Shown piece after piece: positions 8,586 through 17,579 of a stretch of DNA of 43,167 bases. Under the pieces are notes generated by a model. The model had not been told where the DNA came from. It saw nothing but the letters and a program-made list of their open reading frames with translations, and did no database searches. Origin of the DNA: Cytophagaceae bacterium (GTDB lineage Bacteria > Bacteroidota > Bacteroidia > Cytophagales > Spirosomataceae); contig JAIYBU010000152.1 of the NCBI GenBank assembly GCA_027488335.1, forward strand, positions 1 through 43,167. Reading direction: 5' to 3'. A program made the position numbers and the translations under genes. Positions within the stretch are counted from its first letter, which is position 1; each line of letters opens with the position of its first letter.

Positions 8586-10454
8586 ATGACTCCGATACTT
8601 CAGTTATTTATTTTCATACCCCTTTTGGGTTTTATTATTAGTTTATTGATTCCAGATAAAAACGAAACTACTATTTCAAGAACCGCTTTTCTGACAGTTG
8701 GATTGACGTTGTTTTGTGTGGTGAGTTTTGTAGGATATTGGCTATTTAATGGGCATCCAGTACTAAATCTCAAAGAAATCGTACTTTTTAAATCGAAAGA
8801 ATACGAGTTTTTAGTCGATTTATGCTTCGATAAAATCACGGTTGTGTATTTGTTGGTTGGTGCTTTCTTAACTTTTTTGGTTACGATTTACAGCCGATAT
8901 TACCTACACCGTGAGCGTGGTTATAAGCGTTTTTTCAATACGATTCTGTTCTTTTATTTGGGATATAACATCACGATTTTATCAGGAAATTTCGAGACAC
9001 TTTTTATTGGTTGGGAAATTCTGGGCATATGCTCATTTCTATTGATTGCTTTTTATAGAGATAGATATTTGCCAGTAAAAAATGCCATCAAAGTATTCTC
9101 GGTTTACAGAATCGGTGATGTTGGTTTGATTTTGGCAATGTGGGCAAGCCACCATCTATGGCACGAAAACATCACTTTCTTAAAATTGAGCAACTACGAA
9201 CTCGTACACGAACACCTTACGGGTCATAGCTACATTGGCGTATTTATTTCGTTGATGATTTTGGTAGCCGCAGCGGCTAAATCGGCTCAACTACCTTTTT
9301 CGTCGTGGTTGCCTCGTGCGATGGAAGGCCCAACGCCATCAAGTGCCATTTTTTATGGTTCATTATCGGTGCATTTAGGCGTGTTTTTGTTGATGCGTAC
9401 GTATCCATTTTGGGACCACCAAATCTCGGTTCGTATCCTCATTGTGCTACTTGGTCTATGTACGGCCTTGATTGCTTCACCTATTGCACGGGTGCAGTCT
9501 TCGGTCAAAAGCCAGATTGCCTATGCTTCTATTGCACAAATCGGTATTATTTTCATTGAAGTTGCTTTAGGTTTCGAGAAATTTGCTCTTTTTCACTTTG
9601 CAGGAAACGCCTTTTTACGTACTTACCAACTTTTGGTTTCGCCTTCGGTGGTTAGTTATAAAATTCGTGAGCAGTTTTACAATTTCGTACCTCGTCAGCA
9701 TACAATTGAAGATAGTTTACCGAAGAAAATAGAATACTCTATCTATTTGTTGAGCCTAAAAGAATTTAATCTCGATTCGTTTATGAATTATATTCTTTGG
9801 AAACCGCTCAAAAATATCGGCCGTAAACTTGATTTCTTGACGGTAAATCGCCTTTTACTGCTCTTCATTCCTGCCTATTTATTGGGTCTTGTATTTTTAT
9901 TTATGACAGGAAATGGTAGCGAACACCCGCACGAATATCTCCCTGGGGCATTTGCATTGATTGGTCTGTTGATGATTCTGAAATCATTTTCGGAGCGAAA
10001 AAGCCCTTTGATGAGTTGGTTATTGCTGATAATGAACCACTTCTGGATTGCGTTGGCGATTTCGTTCAACGAAAAATTTGAACTAACCGAAGTAGTTTTT
10101 TACCTCAGTGGAATCATCGTTTCGGGAGTTGTGGGTTATTGGGGAATCTTGAAACTCAAAAGCTACGAACCAAACATCGACCTCAACCAATTTCATGGAC
10201 ATTCGTTTGAGCATCCAAAATTTGCCATGATTTTCTTGTTGGCTTGTTTAGGTTTGGCTGGGTTTCCAATTACACCAACTTTTATTGGTCTTGACTTAGT
10301 ATTTAGTCATATTCACGAAAACCAAGTGGTTTTGGCCTATGCTGCGGCATCGAGCTATATTTTAGCAGGTATTTCTTTGATTCGTCTATACTCTCGCCTA
10401 TTCCTTGGGCCGCACGTAAAAACTTATCACGAAACAGCTTATAAATCATCATAA
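8586..10454 (+). CDS. dabB: DabB, NuoL/MrpA-like membrane subunit of the DAB pump
   Basis: A 622-residue multi-spanning membrane protein of the proton-conducting complex I antiporter family. It carries the family's core: FIGWEILGICSFLLI (a Glu in a membrane segment), AAAKSAQLPFSSWLPRAM (the Lys-containing helix), EGPTPSSAIFYGSLSVHLGV, and SSVKSQIAYASIAQIG. The C-terminal part (about 390-620) adds more membrane helices. Pairing with DabA identifies it as DabB rather than a respiratory NuoL, and no other nuo or mrp genes are near. The first ATG at 8586 lies just after the dabA TGA; a GTG at 8580, which would overlap that stop, is a less likely start. DabB probably supplies ion-motive force to DabA. 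Confidence 0.92.
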   Translation: MTPILQLFIFIPLLGFIISLLIPDKNETTISRTAFLTVGLTLFCVVSFVGYWLFNGHPVLNLKEIVLFKSKEYEFLVDLCFDKITVVYLLVGAFLTFLVTIYSRYYLHRERGYKRFFNTILFFYLGYNITILSGNFETLFIGWEILGICSFLLIAFYRDRYLPVKNAIKVFSVYRIGDVGLILAMWASHHLWHENITFLKLSNYELVHEHLTGHSYIGVFISLMILVAAAAKSAQLPFSSWLPRAMEGPTPSSAIFYGSLSVHLGVFLLMRTYPFWDHQISVRILIVLLGLCTALIASPIARVQSSVKSQIAYASIAQIGIIFIEVALGFEKFALFHFAGNAFLRTYQLLVSPSVVSYKIREQFYNFVPRQHTIEDSLPKKIEYSIYLLSLKEFNLDSFMNYILWKPLKNIGRKLDFLTVNRLLLLFIPAYLLGLVFLFMTGNGSEHPHEYLPGAFALIGLLMILKSFSERKSPLMSWLLLIMNHFWIALAISFNEKFELTEVVFYLSGIIVSGVVGYWGILKLKSYEPNIDLNQFHGHSFEHPKFAMIFLLACLGLAGFPITPTFIGLDLVFSHIHENQVVLAYAAASSYILAGISLIRLYSRLFLGPHVKTYHETAYKSS

Positions 10455-10598
10455 TTTAAAGAATTGGATACTTGATTATTAAGGAATTACTTATTTCTCC
10501 CGCACGGGCAGCTCAGAAGTTCTCCAATAAAGAAGTAACCAATATCAAACACAAGCCTAAAATAAATTCTAATAAAAGTAATTTTTAAATAAAACGAA

Positions 10599-12194
10599 AT
10601 GGAAAACAAAACAAAACTCATATTACCTAAAGACGGCATTGAAGGGTTGAAAGAAAACTTCTCAACAGATGCAATGTCAGGTTTTATCGTATTCTTGTTG
10701 GCTTTGCCTTTGAGCTTAGGTATTGCCAAAGCATCAGATTTTCCACCAATTATGGGCTTAATTACAGCCATTATAGGTGGTATTGTTGTCAGTTTGTTTA
10801 TGGGTTCACGCCTAACAATCAAAGGCCCTGCAGCTGGTTTGATTGTAATTGTTGCAGGTGCTGTTGGTGAGTTTGGTGGTGGCGAAACTGGCTGGCACTT
10901 AGCCCTTGGTGCGATGGTTGTGGCAGGTATCGTCCAGATACTTTTCGGGGTTTTCAAACTCGGGAAACTGGCCGATTTCTTTCCGCTTTCTGCCATTCAT
11001 GGTATGCTTGCTGCCATTGGTTTGATTATCATTGCTAAGCAAATTCCTGTATTGTTAGATGTGGCTCCAGCGATGACAAAAGGCAAAGGTCCAATCGCAT
11101 TATTGGCTTCGATTCCAGAGTTTATTATGCACCTCGACCCTAAAGCTACACTCATTGGGGTTATCAGTTTGGCAATCATGCTGGGCTGGCCATTCATTAA
11201 AGGCCCACTCAAAAAAGTACCTGCTCCGTTGGTAGTTTTATTAATTGCCATTCCTGCCGAATTAATGATGGATTTCCAAACAACTGAACCAGCTTATGCG
11301 TTGGTTCACATCGGAAATTTGCTCGAAAACGTTAAAATCAATGTCGATTTTGCTGGTTTTGCTCAAACGGGTATTTTCATCAAATATGTAATCATGTTTG
11401 CCTTGGTGGGTTCGTTGGAGTCTTTATTGACCGTAAAGGCAATTGATATGCTTGACCCGTATCGTCGTAAATCTGATACAAACAAAGACCTTATTGCAGT
11501 TGGTATTGGAAATACAGTTGCTGCAATTTTAGGAGGTTTACCAATGATTTCGGAAGTTGCACGTAGTTCTTCAAATGTAAATAATGGTGCTAAAACTCGT
11601 TGGGCAAACTTCTTCCACGGATTTTTCATTTTAGCTTTCGTATTATTAGCTTCGCACCTTATCGAATTGATTCCAAATACAGCGTTGGCAGCCATGCTGA
11701 TTACCGTAGGTATCAAATTGGCTCACCCAAGAGAGTTTATCCATACTTTCAAAATCGGAAAAGAGCAATTGGCTATCTTCTTAGTAACTATTTTCTTTAC
11801 GCTTTTTGAAGATTTATTGGTAGGTATTGGTGCTGGTATGTTGCTCAAAATCGCCATCCACATGTACCATGGTGCTTCGGTAACCGCACTTTTCAAAGCT
11901 CCAGTTGTAGTATCATTTACTGACGATACATATTTAGTTGAGATTGACAAAGCGGCAATTTTTACGAATTATTTAGGTATTAAATCTAAATTGGAAGCGA
12001 TTCCTCCAGGTTTCAAAGTAATCATTGACTTGAAAGACACCAAATTGGTTGACCACTCAGTGATGGAAAACTTACACCATTTTGAGCATGATTATACACA
12101 AAGTGGCGGTAGCGTTTCTATCATCGGTTTGGATGAACACGAACCCGTATCAGACCATAAATTGGCTGCTCGTAAAAAAGTAGTGAAAGCCTAA
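10599..12194 (+). CDS. SulP-family anion transporter with STAS domain
   Basis: A 531-residue inner-membrane transporter of the SLC26/SulP family: about a dozen hydrophobic segments (residues 25-410), the early AMSGFIVFLLALPLSLGIAKAS helix, the GGIVVSLFMGSRLTIKGPAAGL and GGLPMISEVARSSSNVNNGAKT signatures, and a C-terminal STAS domain (about 430-520, with VIIDLKDTKLVDHSVMENLHHF). Family members carry bicarbonate (BicA), sulfate or dicarboxylates. The 144-base gap after dabB has no terminator, and this position makes bicarbonate the best guess. There are no sulfate-assimilation genes nearby, and no fused or adjacent carbonic anhydrase. Substrate is inferred from context only. Confidence 0.9.
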   Translation: MENKTKLILPKDGIEGLKENFSTDAMSGFIVFLLALPLSLGIAKASDFPPIMGLITAIIGGIVVSLFMGSRLTIKGPAAGLIVIVAGAVGEFGGGETGWHLALGAMVVAGIVQILFGVFKLGKLADFFPLSAIHGMLAAIGLIIIAKQIPVLLDVAPAMTKGKGPIALLASIPEFIMHLDPKATLIGVISLAIMLGWPFIKGPLKKVPAPLVVLLIAIPAELMMDFQTTEPAYALVHIGNLLENVKINVDFAGFAQTGIFIKYVIMFALVGSLESLLTVKAIDMLDPYRRKSDTNKDLIAVGIGNTVAAILGGLPMISEVARSSSNVNNGAKTRWANFFHGFFILAFVLLASHLIELIPNTALAAMLITVGIKLAHPREFIHTFKIGKEQLAIFLVTIFFTLFEDLLVGIGAGMLLKIAIHMYHGASVTALFKAPVVVSFTDDTYLVEIDKAAIFTNYLGIKSKLEAIPPGFKVIIDLKDTKLVDHSVMENLHHFEHDYTQSGGSVSIIGLDEHEPVSDHKLAARKKVVKA

Positions 12195-12200
12195 TATTTA

Positions 12201-12240
12201 TTTTAGGTGGTTGGTAAACCTCATTACCAACCACCTAAAA
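12201..12240. repeat. Perfect 17-bp inverted repeat between sulP and the porin gene
   Basis: TTTTAGGTGGTTGGTAA (12201-12217) and its exact reverse complement (12224-12240) flank a 6-base loop, 6 bases after the sulP stop codon. The stem is very stable, but it is followed by TCTTAC rather than a T run. It may be a weak terminator, an mRNA stabiliser that sets the ratio of upstream to downstream products, or a processing site. Confidence 0.7.
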
Positions 12241-12269
12241 TCTTACAACCAAGCAATAAATTTCTGTAA

Positions 12270-13556
12270 ATGAAAGCAAAATTCATCAGTTGCTATTGTC
12301 TGTTATTGTCTTTTTCTGCCATCGCACAACAGCCTTTCACATTTCATTTCCAACAAACCGTAGTTTCACAGACAAAACCCAGTATCAATGCACCCTACAG
12401 CGGAACTAATAGCTTAATTTCATCAAAAGAAACACAAGCTTCTATTACCGCTACGTTTTTTACGGGTATTAGACTCTGGAAAGGTGCTGAAGGATATTTT
12501 AATGCAGAGCTATCAGGTGGAAGTGGTTTAAGTGGGGCAAAAGGAATTGCAGGCTTTACGAACGGCGAAGCATTTAGAATTGGAGATGCCGCCCCAAAAA
12601 TTTACTTGGCAAGACTTTATCTGAAACAAACGATTCCGCTCTCGAAAGAGTATGTAACTGTCGAAGATGGAATTAATCAAATAGCAACACAATACCCAAA
12701 AAAATACCTTCGATTTGTAATTGGTAAGTTTTGTTTATCCGATTTCTTCGATTTGAATACTTACAGCCATGACCCTCGTTCACAATTTATGAATTGGGCT
12801 TTGATGAGTCACGGAGCATGGGACTACGCCGCCAATGTACGTGGTTATACATCGGGTTATATGATTGAATACGGAAGTCCAGCGGTTGGTATTAGATTCA
12901 GCACAACGGCAGTACCAACTACTGCCAATGGCCCTGATTTAAACTACCATTTTGCAAAAAATTACTCACATTCATTCGAAGTTTCAAAGCCTTTTGGTGA
13001 ATCTGGAAAGAAAACGGTCATTCGTTTGTTAGGGTATTATAACAAAACCTACATGGGGAACTATGCAATAGCTACCCAAACGGCTGATAAGGATATTACC
13101 GAAACTCGAAAAGATGGCAGAACCAAAATAGGATTTGGCTTAAATGCTGAACAACAACTAAACTCAAATGCGGGGTTGTTTTTTAGAACAAGCTGGAACG
13201 ATGGAAAAAATGAAACTTGGGCTTTTACCGAAATCGACCATTCAATTAGTGTAGGATTTTCGAATGCAGGAACAAAGTGGAAAAGACCTAACGATACTTT
13301 TGGCGTAGCAATCGTAGCCAATGGTATATCGAAGGAACATCAGGCATATTTAGCCAGTGGAGGTTATGGATTTATTGTAGGAGACGGAAGACTAAACTAT
13401 GGGTTAGAGAAAATTTTTGAAACTTACTATAGTATCCATTTACACGATAAACATTTTTGGTTAGCTCCTAATTATCAGTTTGTGGTAAATCCGGCCTATA
13501 ATAAGGATAGAGGCCCTGTGAGCGTTTTCAGTTTGAGGGCTCACGCAGAATTTTAA
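12270..13556 (+). CDS. Outer-membrane carbohydrate-porin (OprB-like) family protein
   Basis: 428 residues with a signal peptide ending AIAQ. The mature sequence resembles the OprB carbohydrate-selective porin family: TFHFQQTVVSQTKPSINAPY, LWKGAEGYFNAELSGGSGLS, FRIGDAAPKIYLARLYLKQT, then alternating aromatic/polar strands to a C-terminal phenylalanine (RAHAEF), as in beta-barrel proteins. OprB-like porins pass sugars and other small solutes. Here the gene follows sulP by 75 bases (holding the 17-bp hairpin), so it may let bicarbonate or another small anion cross the outer membrane for DAB/SulP. That role is an inference from order; sugar uptake is the alternative. Confidence 0.75.
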   Translation: MKAKFISCYCLLLSFSAIAQQPFTFHFQQTVVSQTKPSINAPYSGTNSLISSKETQASITATFFTGIRLWKGAEGYFNAELSGGSGLSGAKGIAGFTNGEAFRIGDAAPKIYLARLYLKQTIPLSKEYVTVEDGINQIATQYPKKYLRFVIGKFCLSDFFDLNTYSHDPRSQFMNWALMSHGAWDYAANVRGYTSGYMIEYGSPAVGIRFSTTAVPTTANGPDLNYHFAKNYSHSFEVSKPFGESGKKTVIRLLGYYNKTYMGNYAIATQTADKDITETRKDGRTKIGFGLNAEQQLNSNAGLFFRTSWNDGKNETWAFTEIDHSISVGFSNAGTKWKRPNDTFGVAIVANGISKEHQAYLASGGYGFIVGDGRLNYGLEKIFETYYSIHLHDKHFWLAPNYQFVVNPAYNKDRGPVSVFSLRAHAEF

Positions 13557-13687
13557 GCATTATCTTCGTAGCAAATTTCACTCGTTTCGTAAGAGCGGGA
13601 AGTTATTTTTTTGTCTAAACTTTAATTATTATCTGAGAGATTATAAAAAATCTCCGCTATTCACAACAAATTTTAACACGTAAATCA

Positions 13688-14482
13688 ATGAAAGACATCA
13701 AAAAACTCATATTCGGACTATTTCTGGGCTTAACTACGCTCGCTACTTTTGCCCAAACAAAAAGTCAAAATAATAATATTTGGTTGCATTATGTAGGCAA
13801 AAACATGCTCACTAAAAAGCTATCTTTCACGCTCGAAGCCACCATGCGATATGCCAATGGTTTCAGCGAAAAACAGCAATATTTTATTCGCCCATCGTTT
13901 GATTATCAGTTTACCAAACATTTTATCGGAAGTGTGGGTTTTAGTCATTACAATACTTATGTTTATGGTAGCCCAGCCATCAATAAACGCCCAATTCCAG
14001 AAAACCACCCTTGGTTACAAGGAACGTTCAATCATCAGTTTGGCGATTTAAAACTCACCAATCGCCTACGCAATGAGTTCCGTTTTGTGGGTATTGCAAG
14101 TAGCACAGTAGCTACACCAACTGGTCCATCAGACTACGCAATCAACGATTATAAATTCCGTGACCGCTTCCGTTACATGGTTTTGGCAACGTATCCGCTC
14201 GTCAAAGTTGATAACAAGCCAAAATTACTCGGAATAATCGGTGATGAAGCCTTTATGAATATCGGACCATTGGGCACAGATATAAGCAAAAACAATGTTG
14301 GAAAAACCTTTATGAATCAAAACCGAGTTATTGCGGGCTTGGGTTATGTCATTAATCCTCATCATCAAATTCAGGTGTGCTATATTCATCAAAACATTTG
14401 GAATTTTTCGGATACCATCGAAGAAAGCAACCCAACAGTTCGTTTATCTTATCTTACCAATTTATCGTTTGCTAAGAAGTAA
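13688..14482 (+). CDS. DUF2490 outer-membrane beta-barrel protein
   Basis: 264 residues with signal peptide ending TFAQ. The sequence fits the DUF2490 pattern: an early IWLHYVGKNML, 'RPSFDYQFTKHFIGSVGFSHY', 'RLRNEFRFVG', 'FRDRFRYMVLATYPL', 'GDEAFMNIGP', and a repeated 'NRVIAGLGYVINPHHQIQVCY' near the end. These are alternating amphipathic strands of a barrel of about 12 strands. The function of the family is unknown. It is the last gene of the same-strand run that starts at dabA and ends at the strong terminator at 14501. The 131-base gap to the porin gene shows no terminator. Confidence 0.75.
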   Translation: MKDIKKLIFGLFLGLTTLATFAQTKSQNNNIWLHYVGKNMLTKKLSFTLEATMRYANGFSEKQQYFIRPSFDYQFTKHFIGSVGFSHYNTYVYGSPAINKRPIPENHPWLQGTFNHQFGDLKLTNRLRNEFRFVGIASSTVATPTGPSDYAINDYKFRDRFRYMVLATYPLVKVDNKPKLLGIIGDEAFMNIGPLGTDISKNNVGKTFMNQNRVIAGLGYVINPHHQIQVCYIHQNIWNFSDTIEESNPTVRLSYLTNLSFAKK

Positions 14483-14500
14483 TAATACTCCGTTTAATGA

Positions 14501-14536
14501 AAAATCCCTGTTTGTGATTCAAACAGGGATTTTTTT
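14501..14536 (+). terminator. Terminator ending the dab/sulP/porin block
   Basis: Perfect 13-bp stem AAAATCCCTGTTT / AAACAGGGATTTT with a 7-base loop, followed by a T run. It is the first convincing terminator after dabA. Confidence 0.85.
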
Positions 14537-14583
14537 ATTTAAAAAAACTGCACTAAAATACCATTTCGCCAAACAATCACTCG

Positions 14584-14591
14584 TAATTTTG
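14584..14591 (+). promoter_or_regulatory. Possible -7 element for crtZ
   Basis: TAATTTTG matches TAnnTTTG and lies 37 bases before the crtZ ATG. The upstream element is weak (a TTTC near 14564), so the call is tentative. Confidence 0.38.
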
Positions 14592-14628
14592 TGTTAAGAA
14601 TATAGAATTAAATCAACGTCATAGTATT

Positions 14629-15081
14629 ATGCTTATCAAGTTTTTAATCGTAATTGGCACATTTGCATTCATGGAGTTTATGGCATGGTTTACCCATAAA
14701 TACATCATGCACGGTTTTGGCTGGGCATGGCACGCCGACCACCACAACCATCACAAAGGCTTTTTTGAGAAAAATGACTATTACGCTATCGTATTTAGTA
14801 TCGTAGCATCATCAACTATTATTTTCGGAAATCTAAATCCAGAATTTTGGTATTTAACATGGTTTGGAGCGGGCGTAACTTGCTATGGAGTAGCTTATTT
14901 TGTGTTTCATGATATTATCGTTCATCGTCGAGTAAAAATCAAATTTGTGGCAAAAAGTAAATACATGAAGCGTATCATGCACGCACATTACATTCACCAC
15001 AAAGTACATACGAAAGAAGGTGCAGAGGCTTTCGGTTTTTTATATGCTCCCGAAAAATATGAGCCAAAACAAAGAGATTAA
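14629..15081 (+). CDS. crtZ: Beta-carotene hydroxylase CrtZ
   Basis: CrtZ is a membrane di-iron hydroxylase that converts beta-carotene to zeaxanthin. The 150 residues contain the full histidine set of the fatty-acid-hydroxylase superfamily: HKYIMH (23-28), HADHHNHH (35-42), FHDIIVH (93-99) and HAHYIHHKVH (118-127), between hydrophobic segments (3-20, 52-66, 72-93). Length is normal. It stands alone between two terminators, so other carotenoid genes (crtB, crtI, crtY) must lie elsewhere. It suggests a pigmented, zeaxanthin-type organism. Confidence 0.95.
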   Translation: MLIKFLIVIGTFAFMEFMAWFTHKYIMHGFGWAWHADHHNHHKGFFEKNDYYAIVFSIVASSTIIFGNLNPEFWYLTWFGAGVTCYGVAYFVFHDIIVHRRVKIKFVAKSKYMKRIMHAHYIHHKVHTKEGAEAFGFLYAPEKYEPKQRD

Positions 15082-15111
15082 TCAGTAAAAAGTTCCGAAT
15101 TAGACGTGTGG

Positions 15112-15150
15112 GCGTGGCATAATTACATTTGTAATTAGTCACGCTTTTTT
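15112..15150 (+). terminator. Terminator after crtZ
   Basis: A long stem (GCGTGGC with GTCACGC, plus TAATTAC with GTAATTA, one bulged A) and an ATTT loop, followed by six T. Confidence 0.8.
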
Positions 15151-15372
15151 CTTGGGTAAGTAAGTGTGTTTTTCTTCAAAAACTTATTATAGTACCACAC
15201 AATAACCATTCCGAAAGTTGAAGTTTTTTATTAAAATAGCACCAAATAGGTCTAATAAATTGATTATAAGCTATTTGTAATAAAAATATTTATATGCGAA
15301 TCTCACTTAATTTTTAGCATGATTTTTGCGACATTTAATCATAATATACGAGAATAAACCCTTCGTGCCTTT

Positions 15373-16140
15373 ATGAAAAAAGCCGTTGCATACCTAATAC
15401 TTTGGTTTTCTGTTAGTTCGGCATTTGCTCAATCAGCGAGTAATCTATCCGAATCTGTTTACCGAAGTTTTTATAACGAAACCCTTATCATCAAACCTGA
15501 TGACCCCGATAAAGTTATTAAACGCAGATACGGAATTTTTATTGACACCACCAAAAATTCGATTTTTTGCAAGAACTTAGAAAAACGAATTGACCTCGAT
15601 GATTATTACCAATCAATTGTTTTTCGTCATTGCCGAGACTTTAAGGCTTCAAAAAAAATGAAGCAGCTTTGGTCGTTTAAAGATGATTCTCTGTATAATT
15701 CGTTACCAAAGAAATGGTTTGAAGCACAAGAATTAAACGGCAAAACCTATGTATTTTGTCCGAAAAATATCAAAGGCCATTACGCTTTTCATCTGACGGA
15801 TTCGACCATTGTAACAACCAAGGGGGAAGGCCCCGAAACATACTTTATAAAGTCAGTCAAGAAATTTCAGAATTCACTTATCATTGATTGTTTTCAAGGA
15901 AGTAAATTTACAGTAAAAATACTTGACGAAAAGACGAAATTGGCGATTTGGAAAATAGAAGATACTCGATACGAACACGGCGTTATTTATCAGCTTTCCG
16001 TGCCTGTGAGTAGCTTTAAATACTATAACATGATTGTTAATCACAGTGCGGAAGACAAAGTGCCTGACGACCTTGTGTTTGATGAAATTGACTACGAAAA
16101 TCTTCTTTCATTTACAGGAAAAATGAAAGCCAGATTCTGA
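15373..16140 (+). CDS. Secreted protein of unknown function
   Basis: 255 residues with a clear signal peptide (MKKAVAYLILWFSVSSAFA-Q). I do not recognise the rest. It is a mix of charged and aromatic residues without repeats, with cysteines at about 65, 82, 128 and 178. Notable segments are YGIFIDTTKNSIFCKNLEKRIDLDDYYQSIVFRHCRDFK and HYAFHLTDSTIVTTKGEGPE, suggesting a beta-rich periplasmic or surface fold. It stands alone, between the crtZ terminator and its own convergent terminator at 16176. The upstream stretch (15151-15372) is AT-rich. Confidence 0.6.
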   Translation: MKKAVAYLILWFSVSSAFAQSASNLSESVYRSFYNETLIIKPDDPDKVIKRRYGIFIDTTKNSIFCKNLEKRIDLDDYYQSIVFRHCRDFKASKKMKQLWSFKDDSLYNSLPKKWFEAQELNGKTYVFCPKNIKGHYAFHLTDSTIVTTKGEGPETYFIKSVKKFQNSLIIDCFQGSKFTVKILDEKTKLAIWKIEDTRYEHGVIYQLSVPVSSFKYYNMIVNHSAEDKVPDDLVFDEIDYENLLSFTGKMKARF

Positions 16141-16175
16141 TAATTATAGTGAAAATTGCTGTTGAGAAAATTACT

Positions 16176-16202
16176 TGCCACGGGTTTACCTGTGGCATTT
16201 TT
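16176..16202. terminator. Terminator between convergent genes
   Basis: Stem TGCCACGGG / CCTGTGGCA (9 bp with one G-T pair) with a TTTA loop and a following ATTTTTC. It sits between a plus-strand gene ending at 16140 and a minus-strand gene ending at 16203, and mainly serves the plus strand. Confidence 0.72.
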
Positions 16203-17327
16203 CTATAATTTACAGCTTAAATAAAGCCCTTCTGAATGTTCAAAAATTCGGTTGTTTAGGTCAAAATAAGGCTCAACTCTGAGCGATATTTTTACTTTTT
16301 CCGACACTTCCCAATCTCTTACAAGCCTTACTATCAACAAACTACGTGTATTTTCATAGTATGACGCATTATTAAATTTTCGAGAACTTGATTGCATCAA
16401 ATCATTGCCAAAAGGCGAATTAAAGAAGTTCCCGAACCAATAACTAAAACCAGCCTGATACTTAGAGTTTTTCCAAAAGGAATTCAAATAATAAGCCGTT
16501 CCTTGCAGCGGAGACTCAAAATAACCAACGTAGTAATTATCAATCGTAAGCGACTGGCTTTTACCGAAATCTTTTTTTACACGCAACCCAGCTGCAGGAT
16601 TTAAGAGTGTTCTGACGGGCTGTAAACTCTGAATATTTTGTCCGCCAATATGAAACACACTCGCCTGTGCGAGAGCCTGAAATTTAATGTCTTTAATGCT
16701 TACCGCAGGGCTGTAAAAGGATACTCCAGCCCAAATTCGTTCCTGATTAGTCTTGCCCGCAATCGTCGTTTGTTGCCAGTCGAGCCAGCCATCAAAAAAG
16801 GTTTCTTTCTTCTGGTATTTTGCTTGAAAACCGTGTTCTAAGGGCTGAGTAAGCACTCGCTCAAAAGTCATCAACGGCTCAATCAATCGGTGATTGATAT
16901 TTCCTTCGATATTCCCAAACAAAAACCGCCAATCCCTTTGTTTTACTTGTACCGTAAAAGTTGGCTCGATTTCTTTCAGTCCATTATAACCATATTCTTT
17001 TCTCACAAAGACACCCGCATCAATTTGGACTTTTTCATGAAGCTTATATCCTACCGTCGGGTTTGCATAATAGCCTATAAGTGTATAGCCATCAGCTATT
17101 TCATTGAAGTACTCATTGTTTTTAATATAAACTAACGAGCTTAAATTAAATTGAACTTTTCCGATATTAACACCCGTAATTTTATGATTATTTTCGAGGT
17201 TAATATTATCTACTTGTGCATAGGTATATGTATATATGCACATTAAAAAACACATACAAAAAAATAAAGATTTTAAAAAGCCACTTATCATTAAAAAAAA
17301 CCGTTTATCAAAATATTTACGCATCAT
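16203..17327 (-). CDS. Probable outer-membrane beta-barrel protein, unrecognised
   Basis: 374 residues. The N-terminus carries a long hydrophobic signal ending TYAQ (about residue 38); ATG codons at residues 1, 2 and 13 are all possible, and residue 13 gives the more usual signal length. The mature protein alternates aromatic and polar residues in strand-like segments (YTLIGYYANPTVGYKLHEKVQIDAGVFVRKEYGY, WRFLFGNIEGNINHRLIEPL, YQAGFSYWFGNFFNSPFGND). It has no domain that I can name. It is divergent from recA, and the 250-base spacer is extremely AT-rich. A sequence search would be needed to name the family. Confidence 0.6.
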   Translation of the reverse strand: MMRKYFDKRFFLMISGFLKSLFFCMCFLMCIYTYTYAQVDNINLENNHKITGVNIGKVQFNLSSLVYIKNNEYFNEIADGYTLIGYYANPTVGYKLHEKVQIDAGVFVRKEYGYNGLKEIEPTFTVQVKQRDWRFLFGNIEGNINHRLIEPLMTFERVLTQPLEHGFQAKYQKKETFFDGWLDWQQTTIAGKTNQERIWAGVSFYSPAVSIKDIKFQALAQASVFHIGGQNIQSLQPVRTLLNPAAGLRVKKDFGKSQSLTIDNYYVGYFESPLQGTAYYLNSFWKNSKYQAGFSYWFGNFFNSPFGNDLMQSSSRKFNNASYYENTRSLLIVRLVRDWEVSEKVKISLRVEPYFDLNNRIFEHSEGLYLSCKL

Positions 17328-17579
17328 ATTAGAATATTATATTACCTTTGTAGTGTTCAAATGAGCAATACAGGAAAAGATTAAACAAAGAATGTATTAA
17401 AAAAAACTGTAACTTATTTGAAATTTTTAATAAAATCAAATTGTATTTTTTTTATATTTTTAAAATAAAAAAATTATTTTTTTCAAATCAAAACTCAGTA
17501 ACATTGAAATATAAACAAATTTTACCTAAATAGTAGCAGTTTGTAGTAATATCATTAAAATTCAATTTTAAAAAATAAA

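Noticed and set aside
8580..8588. GTG at 8580 as the dabB start
   Set aside because: An ATG two codons later fits better and needs no overlap with the dabA stop.
10487..10996. 169-codon minus-strand open frame over the start of sulP
   Set aside because: It is antisense to a well-supported transporter, has no recognisable domain, and its Pro/Ile/Lys composition follows from the transporter codons on the other strand.
17328..17579. Possible regulatory RNA or LexA site before recA
   Set aside because: The spacer is mostly A/T runs. I see no hairpin, and no SOS palindrome that I could defend.
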